Assembly: GCF_030010625.1 (NCBI RefSeq)
Contig: NZ_JASCXN010000015.1
Coordinates: 85,074 to 149,073, forward strand
DNA length: 64,000 bases
Direction: 5' to 3'
Origin: Streptomyces sp. CC208A
GTDB lineage: Bacteria > Actinomycetota > Actinomycetes > Streptomycetales > Streptomycetaceae
Shown here: piece by piece, positions 36,414-45,064 of the stretch
Layout: every line of letters begins with the position of its first letter
Numbering within the stretch: the first letter of the stretch is position 1
The notes under the pieces: generated by a model
Databases searched by the model: none
Seen by the model: only the letters and a program-made list of their open reading frames with translations
Told to the model about the DNA's origin: nothing
Made by a program: the position numbers and the translations under genes

Positions 36414-37508
36414 ATGTGCCGTACGCCGGCTGCCGGGGAGGCCGGAGAACACACCGAGATCTGCGAAGAGGGGCGAAGGCTCTACAGAGCCGCCCTGACC
36501 AGCGGAGCGGTCGGCAGGGACGAGGCGCCGGGGTGCCTGACGGCCCTCGGTCTCCTGACACCCTCCGGGGGTGAGCCGGGCACGCTGGTGCCCGTCCCGC
36601 CCTCGGTCGCGACCACCGCGCAGACGTACCCGATGGAGCAGGCGATCCTGGCCCAGCAGCGGAAACTGGCCGGGCTCCGCCGCGCGATCTCCCAGGTCGA
36701 GTCCATCTACCAGGAGACCCGTCACGTCGGAGAGCCCACGATCCAGCGGCTCGTCGGCGCGTCGGTGATCAGCGCGGCCCTCGACGAGGCCACGCGCGGC
36801 GCCGACAGCGAGCTGCTGACCGCGCACCCGGGAGGGAGCAGGCCCAAGGGGATCCTCGAGGAGTCCCTCAAGCGGGTCTTACTCGCGCAGGGGCGGGGGG
36901 TCGTCCAGCGCACGCTCTACCAGCACACGGTACGGAACCACGCCCCGACCCTCGAGTACATCCGGGCCGTCACCGCGGCCGGGGTCGAGGTGCGCACCCT
37001 CGACGAGGTCTTCGACCGGCTGATCGTGTGCGACCGGTCGACGGCGTTCATCCCGGACAAGGGCGGCGAGCGCAGCAACCACGCGATCGTCGTACGGGAC
37101 GCGGGCGTCGTGCAGTTCTTCGTGTCCGTCTTCGAGCACGCCTGGGAGCGGGCCGAGCCGGTCTCCTTCAACCCGGACCAGCAACGGCCCTCGCTGCTCA
37201 CCGAGAAGACCAGGCTGCGGGTGCTGAGGCTCATGGTCGACGGGTACACGGACGCGGCGATCGCCAGCCGTCTCGGCATGAGTACGCGGACGGTGGCGAC
37301 GCACCTGAAGAAGACGTCCGACCTGCTCGGCAGCAACAGCCGGGCACAACTGGCCTACTTCCTGGCCCAGACCGGCCTCCTGGACGGCCCGCCGACCACG
37401 GGCCCCGGAGCCGCCTCGGCCTCGGCGGGCAGGACGCCGAGCGGCTGCAGCTGCGAGAAGCACGACGACGAGGACGAGGCGAACGGAGGCGAGCAGCCCG
37501 GATCCTGA
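36414..37508 (+). CDS. LuxR-type transcriptional regulator
   Basis: A 364-residue regulator. The N-terminal 60 residues look like a TrmB-type winged helix, and the middle (about 70-250) a PLD-like ligand domain with a helical linker. The C-terminal LuxR HTH is at about 262-325: LLTEKTRLRVLRLM followed by IASRLGMSTRTVATHLKKT. The tail is Cys, Asp and Glu rich. A strong GGGGGAGGA precedes ATG. No response-receiver domain is present. It is divergent from the secreted-peptide gene and AmCP operon, so it is the best candidate for their control. Confidence 0.82.
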   Translation: MCRTPAAGEAGEHTEICEEGRRLYRAALTSGAVGRDEAPGCLTALGLLTPSGGEPGTLVPVPPSVATTAQTYPMEQAILAQQRKLAGLRRAISQVESIYQETRHVGEPTIQRLVGASVISAALDEATRGADSELLTAHPGGSRPKGILEESLKRVLLAQGRGVVQRTLYQHTVRNHAPTLEYIRAVTAAGVEVRTLDEVFDRLIVCDRSTAFIPDKGGERSNHAIVVRDAGVVQFFVSVFEHAWERAEPVSFNPDQQRPSLLTEKTRLRVLRLMVDGYTDAAIASRLGMSTRTVATHLKKTSDLLGSNSRAQLAYFLAQTGLLDGPPTTGPGAASASAGRTPSGCSCEKHDDEDEANGGEQPGS

Positions 37509-37526
37509 CCCGGCGTCACGCGAGCG

Positions 37527-37565
37527 CGCGTACGGGACGGACCCGCCGGGGCCGTCCCGTACGCG
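37527..37565. terminator. Hairpin between LuxR gene and the membrane-protein gene
   Basis: Perfect 14 bp stem (37527-37540 with 37552-37565) and 11-base loop in the gap where two genes converge; it can stop transcription from both. Confidence 0.8.
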
Positions 37566-37584
37566 TCGGACCGACCCCCTCGGA

Positions 37585-38004
37585 TCAGCGGTCCGCCCGA
37601 ACGGCCCCGCCCGGCCCGGTGGTCAGGGTGCGGGCCAGGTCCAGGGTGCTGAGGACGACCATCGCGATGCCCAGCGGCACGTGGAAGGCGGGCAGGTGGG
37701 CGATGCCCAGGGCGACCTGCGCCGACGCGAGGGCGAGGAGACCGGAGGCGTACAGGACGGGCCGGGGGCTTCCGCCGCCCGGGCGCCAGGCGACCACCGC
37801 GGCCGGCACGTACAGCATCGAGGCGCCGTACATCACCCGCGATCCGACGTCGTGGGGCAGCGCGCCCGTCGGGGAGACGAGCAGGGCGCCGGCGGTGCCC
37901 GCCTGGAAGAACAGGGCCAGCGTCTGGAGGACGACCGCGGCCCTGACCACCTTGGGGAGGGCCGTGCCGCGCGGGACCGCCGCCGCCATGGTCTGTCCGG
38001 ACAT
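37585..38004 (-). CDS. Small integral membrane protein
   Basis: A 139-residue protein with about four hydrophobic helices (near 22-45, 57-74, 84-100 and 105-125) and no soluble domain. GAAAGGA precedes ATG. It is 32 bp downstream of the sigma factor gene, in a three-gene operon with it and the FAD oxidoreductase. It resembles DoxX-like or DUF-type membrane partners of redox genes in size only; family not recognised with certainty. Confidence 0.7.
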   Translation of the reverse strand: MSGQTMAAAVPRGTALPKVVRAAVVLQTLALFFQAGTAGALLVSPTGALPHDVGSRVMYGASMLYVPAAVVAWRPGGGSPRPVLYASGLLALASAQVALGIAHLPAFHVPLGIAMVVLSTLDLARTLTTGPGGAVRADR

Positions 38005-38036
38005 TCCGAGGGTCCTTTCGGGAAGGGAGGCGGGTC

Positions 38037-38936
38037 TCAGCGGAGGGCGAGGGAGGTCTCGGCGGTGACGTGGGCGAGCTTCTCGGGGTTGCGGACGTAG
38101 TAGAGGCCGCTGATCCGGCCGCCTTCCACGTGCATCGCCATGACACCGTCCAGTTCGCCGTCGACGAGCAGGGCGATCGCCGGGGCGCCGTTGACGACGG
38201 TGAGCTCGGTGGTGACCGTGACCTCGGCCTTGAGGGAGCCGCCGAGGTAGAAGCGGGTCACCTTGTCGGAGCCGACGATCGGACGGAGCGCGGCCCGCTT
38301 GATCCCGCCGCCGTCGCTGAGCAGGACGACCTCGGGCGCGAGCAGGTCCAGGAAGTCCTGCGGGTCGCGGGTCTCGATCGCCCGCCGGAAGGACTCCACG
38401 ACCGCCCGCGCCTCCCGGGCGGAGACCGTGGTGCGGGGACGGCGGGCCTCGACGTGCTTGCGGGCCCGGTGGGCGATCTGGCGGACGGCGGCCGGAGTCT
38501 TGTCGACGGCCGCCGCGATCTCGTCGTACCCCACGTCGAAGACCTCGCGGAGGACGAAGACGGCCCGCTCGGTGGGCGTCAGGGTCTCCAGGACCAGCAT
38601 CATCGCCATGGACACGGACTCGGCGAGCTCGACGTCCTCGGCCACGTCCGGCGCCGTGAGCAGCGGCTCGGGCAGCCACTGCCCGACGTAGGACTCGCGG
38701 CGGCGCTGGAGGGTGCGCAGCCGGTTGAGGGCCTGCCGGGTGGTGATGCGGACGAGGTACGCCCGCTGGTCGCGGACCTGCTCCAGGTCGACACCGGTCC
38801 AGCGGAGCCACGTCTCCTGGAGGACGTCCTCGGCGTCGGCGGCCGAGCCGAGCATCTCGTACGCCACCGTGAAGAGCAGGTTCCGGTGGGCGACGAAGCT
38901 CTCGGTCGCCGGGTCGGTGCTGTGCGCGTCGGTCAT
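38037..38936 (-). CDS. ECF sigma factor, SigJ type with SnoaL-like C-terminus
   Basis: A 299-residue RNA polymerase sigma factor. Sigma2 is at about 15-80 (NLLFTVAYEMLGSAADAEDV) and sigma4 at about 115-165 (LTPTERAVFVLREVFDVGYDEIA). Residues 190-299 form a SnoaL_2/NTF2-like domain, typical of SigJ/ECF41 factors, which use it in place of an anti-sigma. ATG at 38936 is preceded by a GGGAGAG sequence. The neighbouring oxidoreductase gene is the usual kind of ECF41 target. Confidence 0.9.
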   Translation of the reverse strand: MTDAHSTDPATESFVAHRNLLFTVAYEMLGSAADAEDVLQETWLRWTGVDLEQVRDQRAYLVRITTRQALNRLRTLQRRRESYVGQWLPEPLLTAPDVAEDVELAESVSMAMMLVLETLTPTERAVFVLREVFDVGYDEIAAAVDKTPAAVRQIAHRARKHVEARRPRTTVSAREARAVVESFRRAIETRDPQDFLDLLAPEVVLLSDGGGIKRAALRPIVGSDKVTRFYLGGSLKAEVTVTTELTVVNGAPAIALLVDGELDGVMAMHVEGGRISGLYYVRNPEKLAHVTAETSLALR

Positions 38937-38997
38937 GCTCGGTCTCTCCCCGTTCCTCGGTCCGTGCGGTCCGTGCGGTCCGTGCGTTCCGTACCGG

Positions 38998-40197
38998 CTA
39001 GGCCGCGTGCCCGGGGGCGTCCGCCGTGCGTGCCGCGCGCTCCCGCAGCTGCCGCGGCCGGTGCTTGCCGTCCTTGAGCCAGGAGTGCGCACCGGGCTCA
39101 CGGGCCTCCTCGACCAGGTGCTTGACGCCGGCCACGCAGGCGAATTCCTTGAGCCTGGCCCCCGCCCGCCCGCCGACGAAGAGTCTCATGGCGTGATCAT
39201 CTTTGTGGGCGAGTTGGAAGATCGCCGCGCGACGGCCGAAGCTGAGGCACATCGCGTTGAACGCCATGTCCACGGATGCGGGGCGCCGGCCCGCGATCCG
39301 GGCCAGCACGGTGTCGGCGGCGTGCGCGCCGAGACAGCCGGCGACGTAGGCGCTCATCCGGAACGGCAGGTCCGAAGGGGCCGCGCAGTCCCCGGCCGCC
39401 ACGATCCGGTCGTCGTCGACGCTGGTGAGGGTCTCGTCGGTGAGCAGCCGCCCGGCGCCGTCGGTGCTCAGGCCGCTGCGTACGGCCAGGTCGGGCACGC
39501 CGAAACCGGCCGTCCAGACGGCGAGCGCGCCGGACACCCTACGGCCGTCCGCGAGGCGGACGGTTCCGGCCGTCACCTCGGTGACCTTCGTGCCGGGCCC
39601 GTCGAGCACGGTGACGCCGAGGGCGGCGAACCGCCGGGCGGCCGCGCGCCGCGCCCTGGGGTGCAGACAGGGGCCGAGGACCCCGCCGCAGACCAGCGTC
39701 ACCGGGCGGCCGCCCTCGGCGAGTTCGGCGGCGGTCTCGATGCCGGTGGGCCCGCCGCCGACGACGGTGACCGGCGCCCCGGCGGGCAGGGCCGCGACGG
39801 CGGTACGCAGCCGCTCGGCCGACTCCAGTTCGGCGACGTGGTGGGCGTGCTCGGCGGCACCGGGCACCTCGGGGCGCGCGACGGTGCTGCCGACCGCGTA
39901 CACCAGGTGGTCGTACGCGAGCGCCGCACCCGACTCCAGGGTCACCACGCGCGCGTGGGCGTCGATCCGTTCCACGGAGCCGACGACGAGACGGACCCGC
40001 TCCGCGAGCACCTCCTTGTACCGGGCGAGCGCGGTGTGGCTGCCGCCGACCAGCTGGTGGAGGCGGAGCCGGGCGACGAACGACGGGCGCGGGTTGATCA
40101 GGGTCACGTGCACGTCGTCGCGCGGGGTGAGCCGGTTCGCGGCCATGACCCCGGCGAATCCGCCGCCGATCACGACCACTTCGGTGATGCCGCTCAT
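38998..40197 (-). CDS. FAD-dependent NAD(P)H dehydrogenase-like oxidoreductase
   Basis: A 399-residue pyridine-nucleotide:disulfide-oxidoreductase type protein. GGGFAG at 11-16 binds FAD, and VVGGGPTGIE near 150 binds NAD(P)H. The late motif RIVAAGDCAAPSDLPFRMSA binds the flavin ribityl chain. It looks like type II NADH dehydrogenase without the membrane tail. GGAGGAGAG stands before ATG. First gene of the operon with the sigma factor and membrane protein; the 61 bp to the sigma factor contain repeats of GTCCGTGCG. Confidence 0.88.
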   Translation of the reverse strand: MSGITEVVVIGGGFAGVMAANRLTPRDDVHVTLINPRPSFVARLRLHQLVGGSHTALARYKEVLAERVRLVVGSVERIDAHARVVTLESGAALAYDHLVYAVGSTVARPEVPGAAEHAHHVAELESAERLRTAVAALPAGAPVTVVGGGPTGIETAAELAEGGRPVTLVCGGVLGPCLHPRARRAAARRFAALGVTVLDGPGTKVTEVTAGTVRLADGRRVSGALAVWTAGFGVPDLAVRSGLSTDGAGRLLTDETLTSVDDDRIVAAGDCAAPSDLPFRMSAYVAGCLGAHAADTVLARIAGRRPASVDMAFNAMCLSFGRRAAIFQLAHKDDHAMRLFVGGRAGARLKEFACVAGVKHLVEEAREPGAHSWLKDGKHRPRQLRERAARTADAPGHAA

Positions 40198-40521
40198 GGT
40201 CTCTCCTCCGTCGTCAGGGGGTTCGACCTCAAGACACCGCGGGGTCGTCGCCTGTGACAGGGGTGTGACGGGGATCACCGGATGAGGGGCGCGGGGGCGG
40301 GGCGCGGCTGAGCCGGACGGGTGGTGTTCATCGGAAGAACTGCGCGGACACGGCGTCGCTCCGCCGGAAACCAGGGCCCGTACAGATCATGAGAAAGGTA
40401 TGTAAAGCGCGCAACTCGGAATGAACCATCCGGGGAGCGCCGTACAGAACGCCGCGCAGAACCACGCCGTACAGAACCACGCCGCGCAGAACGCCGTACA
40501 CGCACGAGAAAGTGAGGGGCC
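40198..40521. repeat. Intergenic region with alternating 12 bp repeats
   Basis: 324 bp between divergent genes without a credible gene. At 40439-40500 GCCGTACAGAAC (40439, 40466, and partly 40493) alternates with GCCGCGCAGAAC (40451, 40481). The repeats stop 21 bp before the following gene, so they lie in its leader. ATGAGAAAGGTATG near 40390-40403 has no sustained frame. Confidence 0.7.
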
Positions 40522-40896
40522 ATGGCCGCCGCCAAGATCAAGCAGTTCTGGACCGCCTTCATCTCCGTCCTCTTCGCCCTCCTCGCCTCCGTCGGCCTGG
40601 CCGCCCCGGCCGCCGCCCACCGCCAGGCCCCGGTGACCCAGCCCGAGGAGCCGGCCACCCCCGCCGCCCCCGCTCCCGCCGTCGCCGTCGAGGAGCGCGC
40701 CGCGACCGTCGTGCACCAGAGGCGCGCGGAGCCCTGGTACCCCGTCCCGCAGGGCTCGCTGCCGCCCACCATCAAGCAGCGCATCGCCGCCGAGGCCCAC
40801 GGCTCCTCGCCCTCCACCCGGCACCCCCGCGCCACCGCCCCGCTCACGAGCGACCCGGTCGCGCTGACGGAGCTGGCGCTCGCGACGGCGGCCTAG
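40522..40896 (+). CDS. Secreted protein of DUF6344 type
   Basis: A 124-residue exported protein. The N-terminus MAAAKIKQFWTAFISVLFAL continues into a hydrophobic segment and an Ala-Ala-Ala cleavage region near residue 32. The remainder is Pro/Ala rich with a conserved-looking patch EPWYPVPQGSLPPTIKQRI. It resembles a Streptomyces-only family (DUF6344 by memory). GTGAGGGG precedes ATG. Function unknown. Confidence 0.7.
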   Translation: MAAAKIKQFWTAFISVLFALLASVGLAAPAAAHRQAPVTQPEEPATPAAPAPAVAVEERAATVVHQRRAEPWYPVPQGSLPPTIKQRIAAEAHGSSPSTRHPRATAPLTSDPVALTELALATAA

Positions 40897-40949
40897 GGTG
40901 CGGGGAGCGTACAAAACCTCCCTCCCCGCCCCCCGGCACCCCGGCCCGT

Positions 40950-41033
40950 CCGGAACGGAAGAGCCGGAACAGAGGAACCGGAACAGAAGAAACCGGAACG
41001 GAAGAACCGGAACGGAAGAAGCCGGCGGAACGG
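40950..41033. repeat. Six tandem 14-15 bp repeats
   Basis: Units of CCGGAACGGAAGAA type begin at 40950, 40964, 40978, 40993, 41007 and 41022. They fill the gap between two convergent genes and end 8 bp from the DUF5324 stop. Units differ at one or two bases. Confidence 0.85.
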
Positions 41034-41040
41034 CTCCAGG

Positions 41041-41781
41041 TCAGCGGCGCTCGTCCGGCTCCGTGGACTCGGTCTCCGTCTCCTCCTCGATCCCGGACAT
41101 CGTCCCGGTCTCGACCTCGACGTCACCCCCGGACTCCGTGACCACACCCGTACCGGCCTCGGCCTCCGCGCCCGTGAACACCTCCGACGCGGACGGCATC
41201 CCCGAGCCCTCGTCCACCTCCGTGGGAGCCGGCGGCTCGACCAGCCAGTCGGGATTGGCCTGCCTGTCCCACCACTTCCACGCGGCGAACGCACAGCCCG
41301 CCAGCACGCCGAACACGGCGAGCCCCTTGACGAGACGCCCGGCCCTGGCCCGGCGCTCGTGCCTCCTCACGATCTTCCGGACGTCGTCCGGCGTCACCCG
41401 ACCGCACAACGCGGCCCAGGCGGCCGTGGAACGCGCCCCCGCCTCCTCGAACACGGGGCCGGTCACGGCGACCGCGTGCTCGACACGCGGAGCGGTGTAG
41501 TCGGCCACCTGATGGGCGACCGAGCGGGTCCGGGCCGCGGCGCGATGCGCGGCCTCGTCGATCCCCGGCGGCACATGAGGCGCCACGTGCGCCGCGTACT
41601 GCGCGCGTGCCTGCCGAGCGGCGCTCGACACCTTGGGTGCGAGCCGCACCCGCGCCTCGTGCGCATAGTGCGCGGCCTGGTCCTTGGCCGTGCCGGCGTA
41701 CGGCGCCACCACGTCCGCGGCGTGCAGGACGCTCTCCTTCGCCGAATCCGTCGCGGCGCGCACGCTGTCCATGCGAGTCAC
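41041..41781 (-). CDS. DUF5324 family protein
   Basis: A 246-residue protein of a Streptomyces-specific family. Residues 1-135 are an Ala-rich amphipathic helical region (DSVRAATDSAKESVLHAADV and similar 11-residue-like stretches). One membrane helix follows at about 150-170 (LVKGLAVFGVLAGCAFAAW). The C-terminus is acidic. GTG has GGAGGAGGAA upstream. Expected to be membrane-tethered; function unknown. Confidence 0.8.
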   Translation of the reverse strand: MTRMDSVRAATDSAKESVLHAADVVAPYAGTAKDQAAHYAHEARVRLAPKVSSAARQARAQYAAHVAPHVPPGIDEAAHRAAARTRSVAHQVADYTAPRVEHAVAVTGPVFEEAGARSTAAWAALCGRVTPDDVRKIVRRHERRARAGRLVKGLAVFGVLAGCAFAAWKWWDRQANPDWLVEPPAPTEVDEGSGMPSASEVFTGAEAEAGTGVVTESGGDVEVETGTMSGIEEETETESTEPDERR

Positions 41782-42063
41782 GGGTTCCTCCTCCTCGGTG
41801 GCGAGCGATATCGGTTCTTCGCCTTTCCATCCTTTTCGGCATCATGCCTCCCGAATCGCCCCCCGGCATGCGGGGCGGGCATCCGGGGCATACGGGCACA
41901 CCGGAGCCGCGGAGCCGCGCCTGTGGAAAGCAGGGCGGAAAGCAGGGAGCCGCGCATGCCGGAGGGCGCGGCCGGGCATGCGAGGATCGACGTGCCAGAG
42001 CCGCAGGCGCGTGAGGCGTTCCGCTCCGCGGCGTGACGCACGACCAGGGAGGGAAGGCGGACC

Positions 42064-42588
42064 GTGGCCATGCCGTACGCGATCCTCAAGACCAGCGCGG
42101 GCGACATCGAGGTGCGCCTGCTGCCGTTCCACGCGCCGAAGACGGTGCGGAACTTCGTCGAACTCGCCACCGGCGAGCGCGAGTGGACCCACCCCGGCAC
42201 CGGGCAGGTCTCCCGGAGCCCCCTCTACGACGGCACGGTCTTCCACCGGGTCATCGGGGACTTCATGATCCAGGGCGGCGACCCGCTGGGCACCGGCACC
42301 GGCGGCCCCGGCTACGAGTTCGCCGACGAGTTCCACCCCGAGCTGTGGTTCGACCGCCCGTACCTGCTGGCGATGGCCAACGCGGGGCCCGGCACCAACG
42401 GCTCCCAGTTCTTCATCACGGTCGGCCCCGCGACCTGGCTCAACCGCAAGCACACCATCTTCGGCGAGGTGGCCGACCCCAAGAGCCGTGCCGTCGTGGA
42501 CGCCATCGCGGCGGTCCCCACCGACCCGCAGACCCAGCGGCCCCTGGAGGACGTCGTGGTCGAGTCCGTGGTGATCGAGCAGCGCTGA
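42064..42588 (+). CDS. Peptidyl-prolyl cis-trans isomerase, cyclophilin type
   Basis: A 174-residue cyclophilin for proline isomerisation in folding. The active-site Arg lies in FHRVIGDFMIQGGD, and the conserved Phe and Asn in GTNGSQFFITV. No signal peptide, so cytoplasmic. GTG is chosen because GGGAAGG lies 7 bp upstream; ATG two codons later is nearly as good. A homologous gene stands before the rhomboid gene in other Streptomyces, which confirms synteny. Confidence 0.95.
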   Translation: MAMPYAILKTSAGDIEVRLLPFHAPKTVRNFVELATGEREWTHPGTGQVSRSPLYDGTVFHRVIGDFMIQGGDPLGTGTGGPGYEFADEFHPELWFDRPYLLAMANAGPGTNGSQFFITVGPATWLNRKHTIFGEVADPKSRAVVDAIAAVPTDPQTQRPLEDVVVESVVIEQR

Positions 42589-42610
42589 CCCGGAAGGACG
42601 GCACCCGCCC

Positions 42611-43477
42611 ATGGACGCGCAGTCCGGACTCCCGCACTGCTACCGCCACCCCGGCACCGAGACCGGCATCCGCTGCACCCGCTGCGAGAAGCCCATCTGC
42701 CCGGAGTGCATGATCTCCGCCTCCGTCGGCTTCCAGTGCCCCGACTGCGTCCGCAGCGGCTCGGGCACCGGCCACGCCGCCGGCGCCAACCAGGCGAGGA
42801 CGCTCGCCGGCGGCCGGGTCAGGAACGACGACCGGCTGATCACCAAGATCCTCATCGGGATCAACGTGCTCGTCTACGTCCTCGTCCTGATCGGCGGGGA
42901 CCGGCTCGTCGCCGAGCTCTCCCTGATCGGCCGCGCCTTCGATCCGCTGCTCGTCGAGAACGTGGGGGTCGCGGACGGCGAGTGGTACCGGCTGCTCACC
43001 GCCACGGCCCTGCACCAGGAGCCGTGGCACATCCTCTTCAACCTGATCGGCCTGTGGGTGATCGGAGGGATCGTCGAGCCCGAGCTGGGCCGCTCCCGGT
43101 ACGCGCTGCTCTGCCTGCTCTCCGGCCTGGCCGGCTCGGTCCTCGCCTATGCCGTCGCCGCCCCGAACCAGCCCTCGCTGGGGGCCTCGGGCATCGTCTA
43201 CGGCCTGATCGGCGCATGGGTGGTGCTGGCCCGCCGGCGGCGTCACGACATGAGGCCGGTGGCCCTCTTCGTGGCCCTCTCCCTGCTGCTGACGTTCACC
43301 CGTCCGGGGATCTCCTGGGAGGCGCACATCGGCGGACTCGTGGCCGGCCTGCTGGTGACGTACGTCTTCGTGCACGCGCCCCGGGACCGCCGGAACCTCG
43401 TGCAGTACGGCGCCTGTGGACTGCTGCTGCTGATCGAGGTGGGCGTGGCGATGGCCCGCACGGCGGCGCTCACCTGA
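42611..43477 (+). CDS. Rhomboid-family intramembrane serine protease
   Basis: A 288-residue membrane protein. The N-terminal 50 residues hold a zinc-ribbon-like Cys pattern (C10, C22, C25, C30, C33, C43, C46). Six or so membrane helices follow. Catalytic Ser193 lies in GASG and catalytic His239 in EAHIGGL. It is 22 bp downstream of the cyclophilin gene. Substrate unknown. Confidence 0.93.
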   Translation: MDAQSGLPHCYRHPGTETGIRCTRCEKPICPECMISASVGFQCPDCVRSGSGTGHAAGANQARTLAGGRVRNDDRLITKILIGINVLVYVLVLIGGDRLVAELSLIGRAFDPLLVENVGVADGEWYRLLTATALHQEPWHILFNLIGLWVIGGIVEPELGRSRYALLCLLSGLAGSVLAYAVAAPNQPSLGASGIVYGLIGAWVVLARRRRHDMRPVALFVALSLLLTFTRPGISWEAHIGGLVAGLLVTYVFVHAPRDRRNLVQYGACGLLLLIEVGVAMARTAALT

Positions 43478-43781
43478 GCACACAGGGCTGTGGACGAGCT
43501 GCCCCCTTGAGCTTTCCCCAGAGTTATCCACAGTGTGTGGCGATCTCTCCCCGTGGAGTGAGGACAGACTGAGCCCCCTACCTCTGACCTGGGATTTCTC
43601 CCGAGGGGTAGGGGGGCTCTGGTCTGCTGTGGGGCGGCGCTCGCAGTCATACCGGCGTCAACCCGGCGTGAGTTATCCACAGATCTTCTTAAGTTATCCA
43701 GTGCTGTGCACAACGCTGTGGATAAGTTAAGGGGTGAGCTTGACGGCAGGCGGGCCGACCCACTAGGCGCCGCTAAGACGC
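43478..43781. promoter_or_regulatory. DnaA-box cluster between rhomboid gene and crgA
   Basis: 304 bp without a gene. Three perfect TTATCCACA boxes lie at 43524-43532 (+), 43673-43681 (+) and 43717-43725 (-). Weaker sites are at 43489-43497 and 43694-43702. A large imperfect hairpin occupies 43565-43626 (see below). The last box is 57 bp from the crgA stop. The cluster may titrate DnaA or regulate nearby genes. Confidence 0.75.
43565..43626. terminator. Imperfect hairpin between convergent rhomboid and crgA genes
   Basis: Outer arms CAGAC/GTCTG and an inner stem of about 14 bp (43571-43584 with 43603-43619, two bulged G pairs). Lies where two genes converge, so a two-way terminator is likely. 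Confidence 0.6.
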
Positions 43782-44036
43782 TCACTTCCACTGTGTGGAG
43801 ACGCCGAAGCCGGCCGCGATGAAGCCGAAGCCGACCACGATGTTCCAGTTCCGGAGCGATTGGACCGGAAGAGAACCGTCGGTGACGTAGAAGACCACGA
43901 TCCACACCAGACCGATGGCGAACAGGGCCAGCATCACCGGCGCGACCCAGCTGCGGTTCGTCAGCTTGATGTTGGCGGCCTGCTTCGTCGGCGGAGGCGT
44001 GTAGTCGGCCTTCTTGCGGATCCGTGACTTCGGCAC
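43782..44036 (-). CDS. crgA: Cell division protein CrgA
   Basis: An 84-residue membrane protein that modulates FtsZ-ring assembly and sporulation septation in Streptomyces. The N-terminus MPKSRIRKKADYTPPP is conserved. Two membrane helices are at about 32-52 and 63-80. The ATG start has GAGAG nearby. It is transcribed alone, away from the DUF881 gene. Confidence 0.96.
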   Translation of the reverse strand: MPKSRIRKKADYTPPPTKQAANIKLTNRSWVAPVMLALFAIGLVWIVVFYVTDGSLPVQSLRNWNIVVGFGFIAAGFGVSTQWK

Positions 44037-44177
44037 GAGGGACTCTCCTGTCGATGCGCTGCGTGACCGCGCAGGGAACTGTGACTGTCGGCCGGGATGT
44101 GACGTAGCAGGTCGACTGCGCCCCCCGGGCGTCCGTTAGCGTAGTGGTTCCGCGGCGCAGAAGGGGATCAGGGTACG

Positions 44178-44957
44178 TTGAGCAATTCCGCCGACACTCC
44201 GGGCGACCCCTCCGCGGGGCAGGGCCGCCCCACCGGATGGCGTCCCGCCCGGCTGCTGACCCTCACCGTCTTCGCCCTCGCCGGGCTGATCTTCGTCACC
44301 AGCTTCAACACCGCCAAGGGCACCAACATCCGCACGGACGCCTCCCTCCTGAGGCTCTCCGACCTCATCGAGGAACGCAGCCACAAGAACGCCGGGCTCG
44401 ACGAGGTCACCGCCGCCCTGCGTGGCGAGGTCGACTCCCTCGCCGCCCGCGACAACGGCTCCACGGACGCCGAGGACCAGCGCCTCAAGGCCCTGGAGGC
44501 CACCGCCGGCACCGAGGACGTCTCCGGCCCCGGCCTCACCGTCACCCTGAACGACGCCCCGCCCGGCGCCCAGGCCGCCCCCGGCTACCCGGAGCCGCAC
44601 GCCAACGACCTGGTCATCCACCAGCAGGACCTCCAGGCCGTCGTCAACGCCCTGTGGGCGGGTGGCGCCGAGGGCATCCGCGTCATGGACCAGCGGCTGA
44701 TCTCCACCAGCGCGGTCCGCTGCGTCGGCAACACCCTCATCCTCCAGGGCCGCGTCTACTCGCCTCCCTACAAGATCACCGCCGTCGGTGACCGGGGAAG
44801 GATGGAGAAGGCCCTCGCCGACTCCCCGGCCCTCCAGAACTACCAGCTGTACGTGAAGGCCTACGGGCTCGGCTGGAAGGTCGACGACCACAAGGAGATC
44901 ACCCTCCCCGGCTACACCGGCGCGGTCGACCTCCACTACGCGAAGCCCGCGGCCTGA
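44178..44957 (+). CDS. DUF881 membrane-anchored protein
   Basis: A 259-residue protein with one N-terminal membrane helix (about 26-42) and an extracytoplasmic DUF881 domain that includes GPGLTVTLNDAP and VVNALWAGGAEGIRVMDQRL. The start is TTG, with AGAAGGGG about 14 bp upstream; no ATG or GTG gives a full domain. DUF881 proteins neighbour crgA and division genes in actinobacteria; role unknown. Confidence 0.85.
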   Translation: MSNSADTPGDPSAGQGRPTGWRPARLLTLTVFALAGLIFVTSFNTAKGTNIRTDASLLRLSDLIEERSHKNAGLDEVTAALRGEVDSLAARDNGSTDAEDQRLKALEATAGTEDVSGPGLTVTLNDAPPGAQAAPGYPEPHANDLVIHQQDLQAVVNALWAGGAEGIRVMDQRLISTSAVRCVGNTLILQGRVYSPPYKITAVGDRGRMEKALADSPALQNYQLYVKAYGLGWKVDDHKEITLPGYTGAVDLHYAKPAA

Positions 44958-45064
44958 GCCGGGGGCCGCCGCAGGTTGTCCACAGGCTTTGGACAGCATC
45001 CCCCCGACGGGGCCCTCGCCCCGTACTCTGGTGGCCGTAACGAACGGAAGGGGCGAACGACGTC
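44958..45064. promoter_or_regulatory. Intergenic region with a perfect DnaA box
   Basis: TTGTCCACA at 44976-44984 matches the consensus exactly. GGAAGGGG just upstream of 45060 is the ribosome binding site of the next small gene. Confidence 0.5.

Noticed and set aside
40950..41033. Possible CRISPR array
   Set aside because: Units are contiguous, without spacers, and there are no cas genes. The same holds for the repeats at 22998-23104 and 40439-40500.
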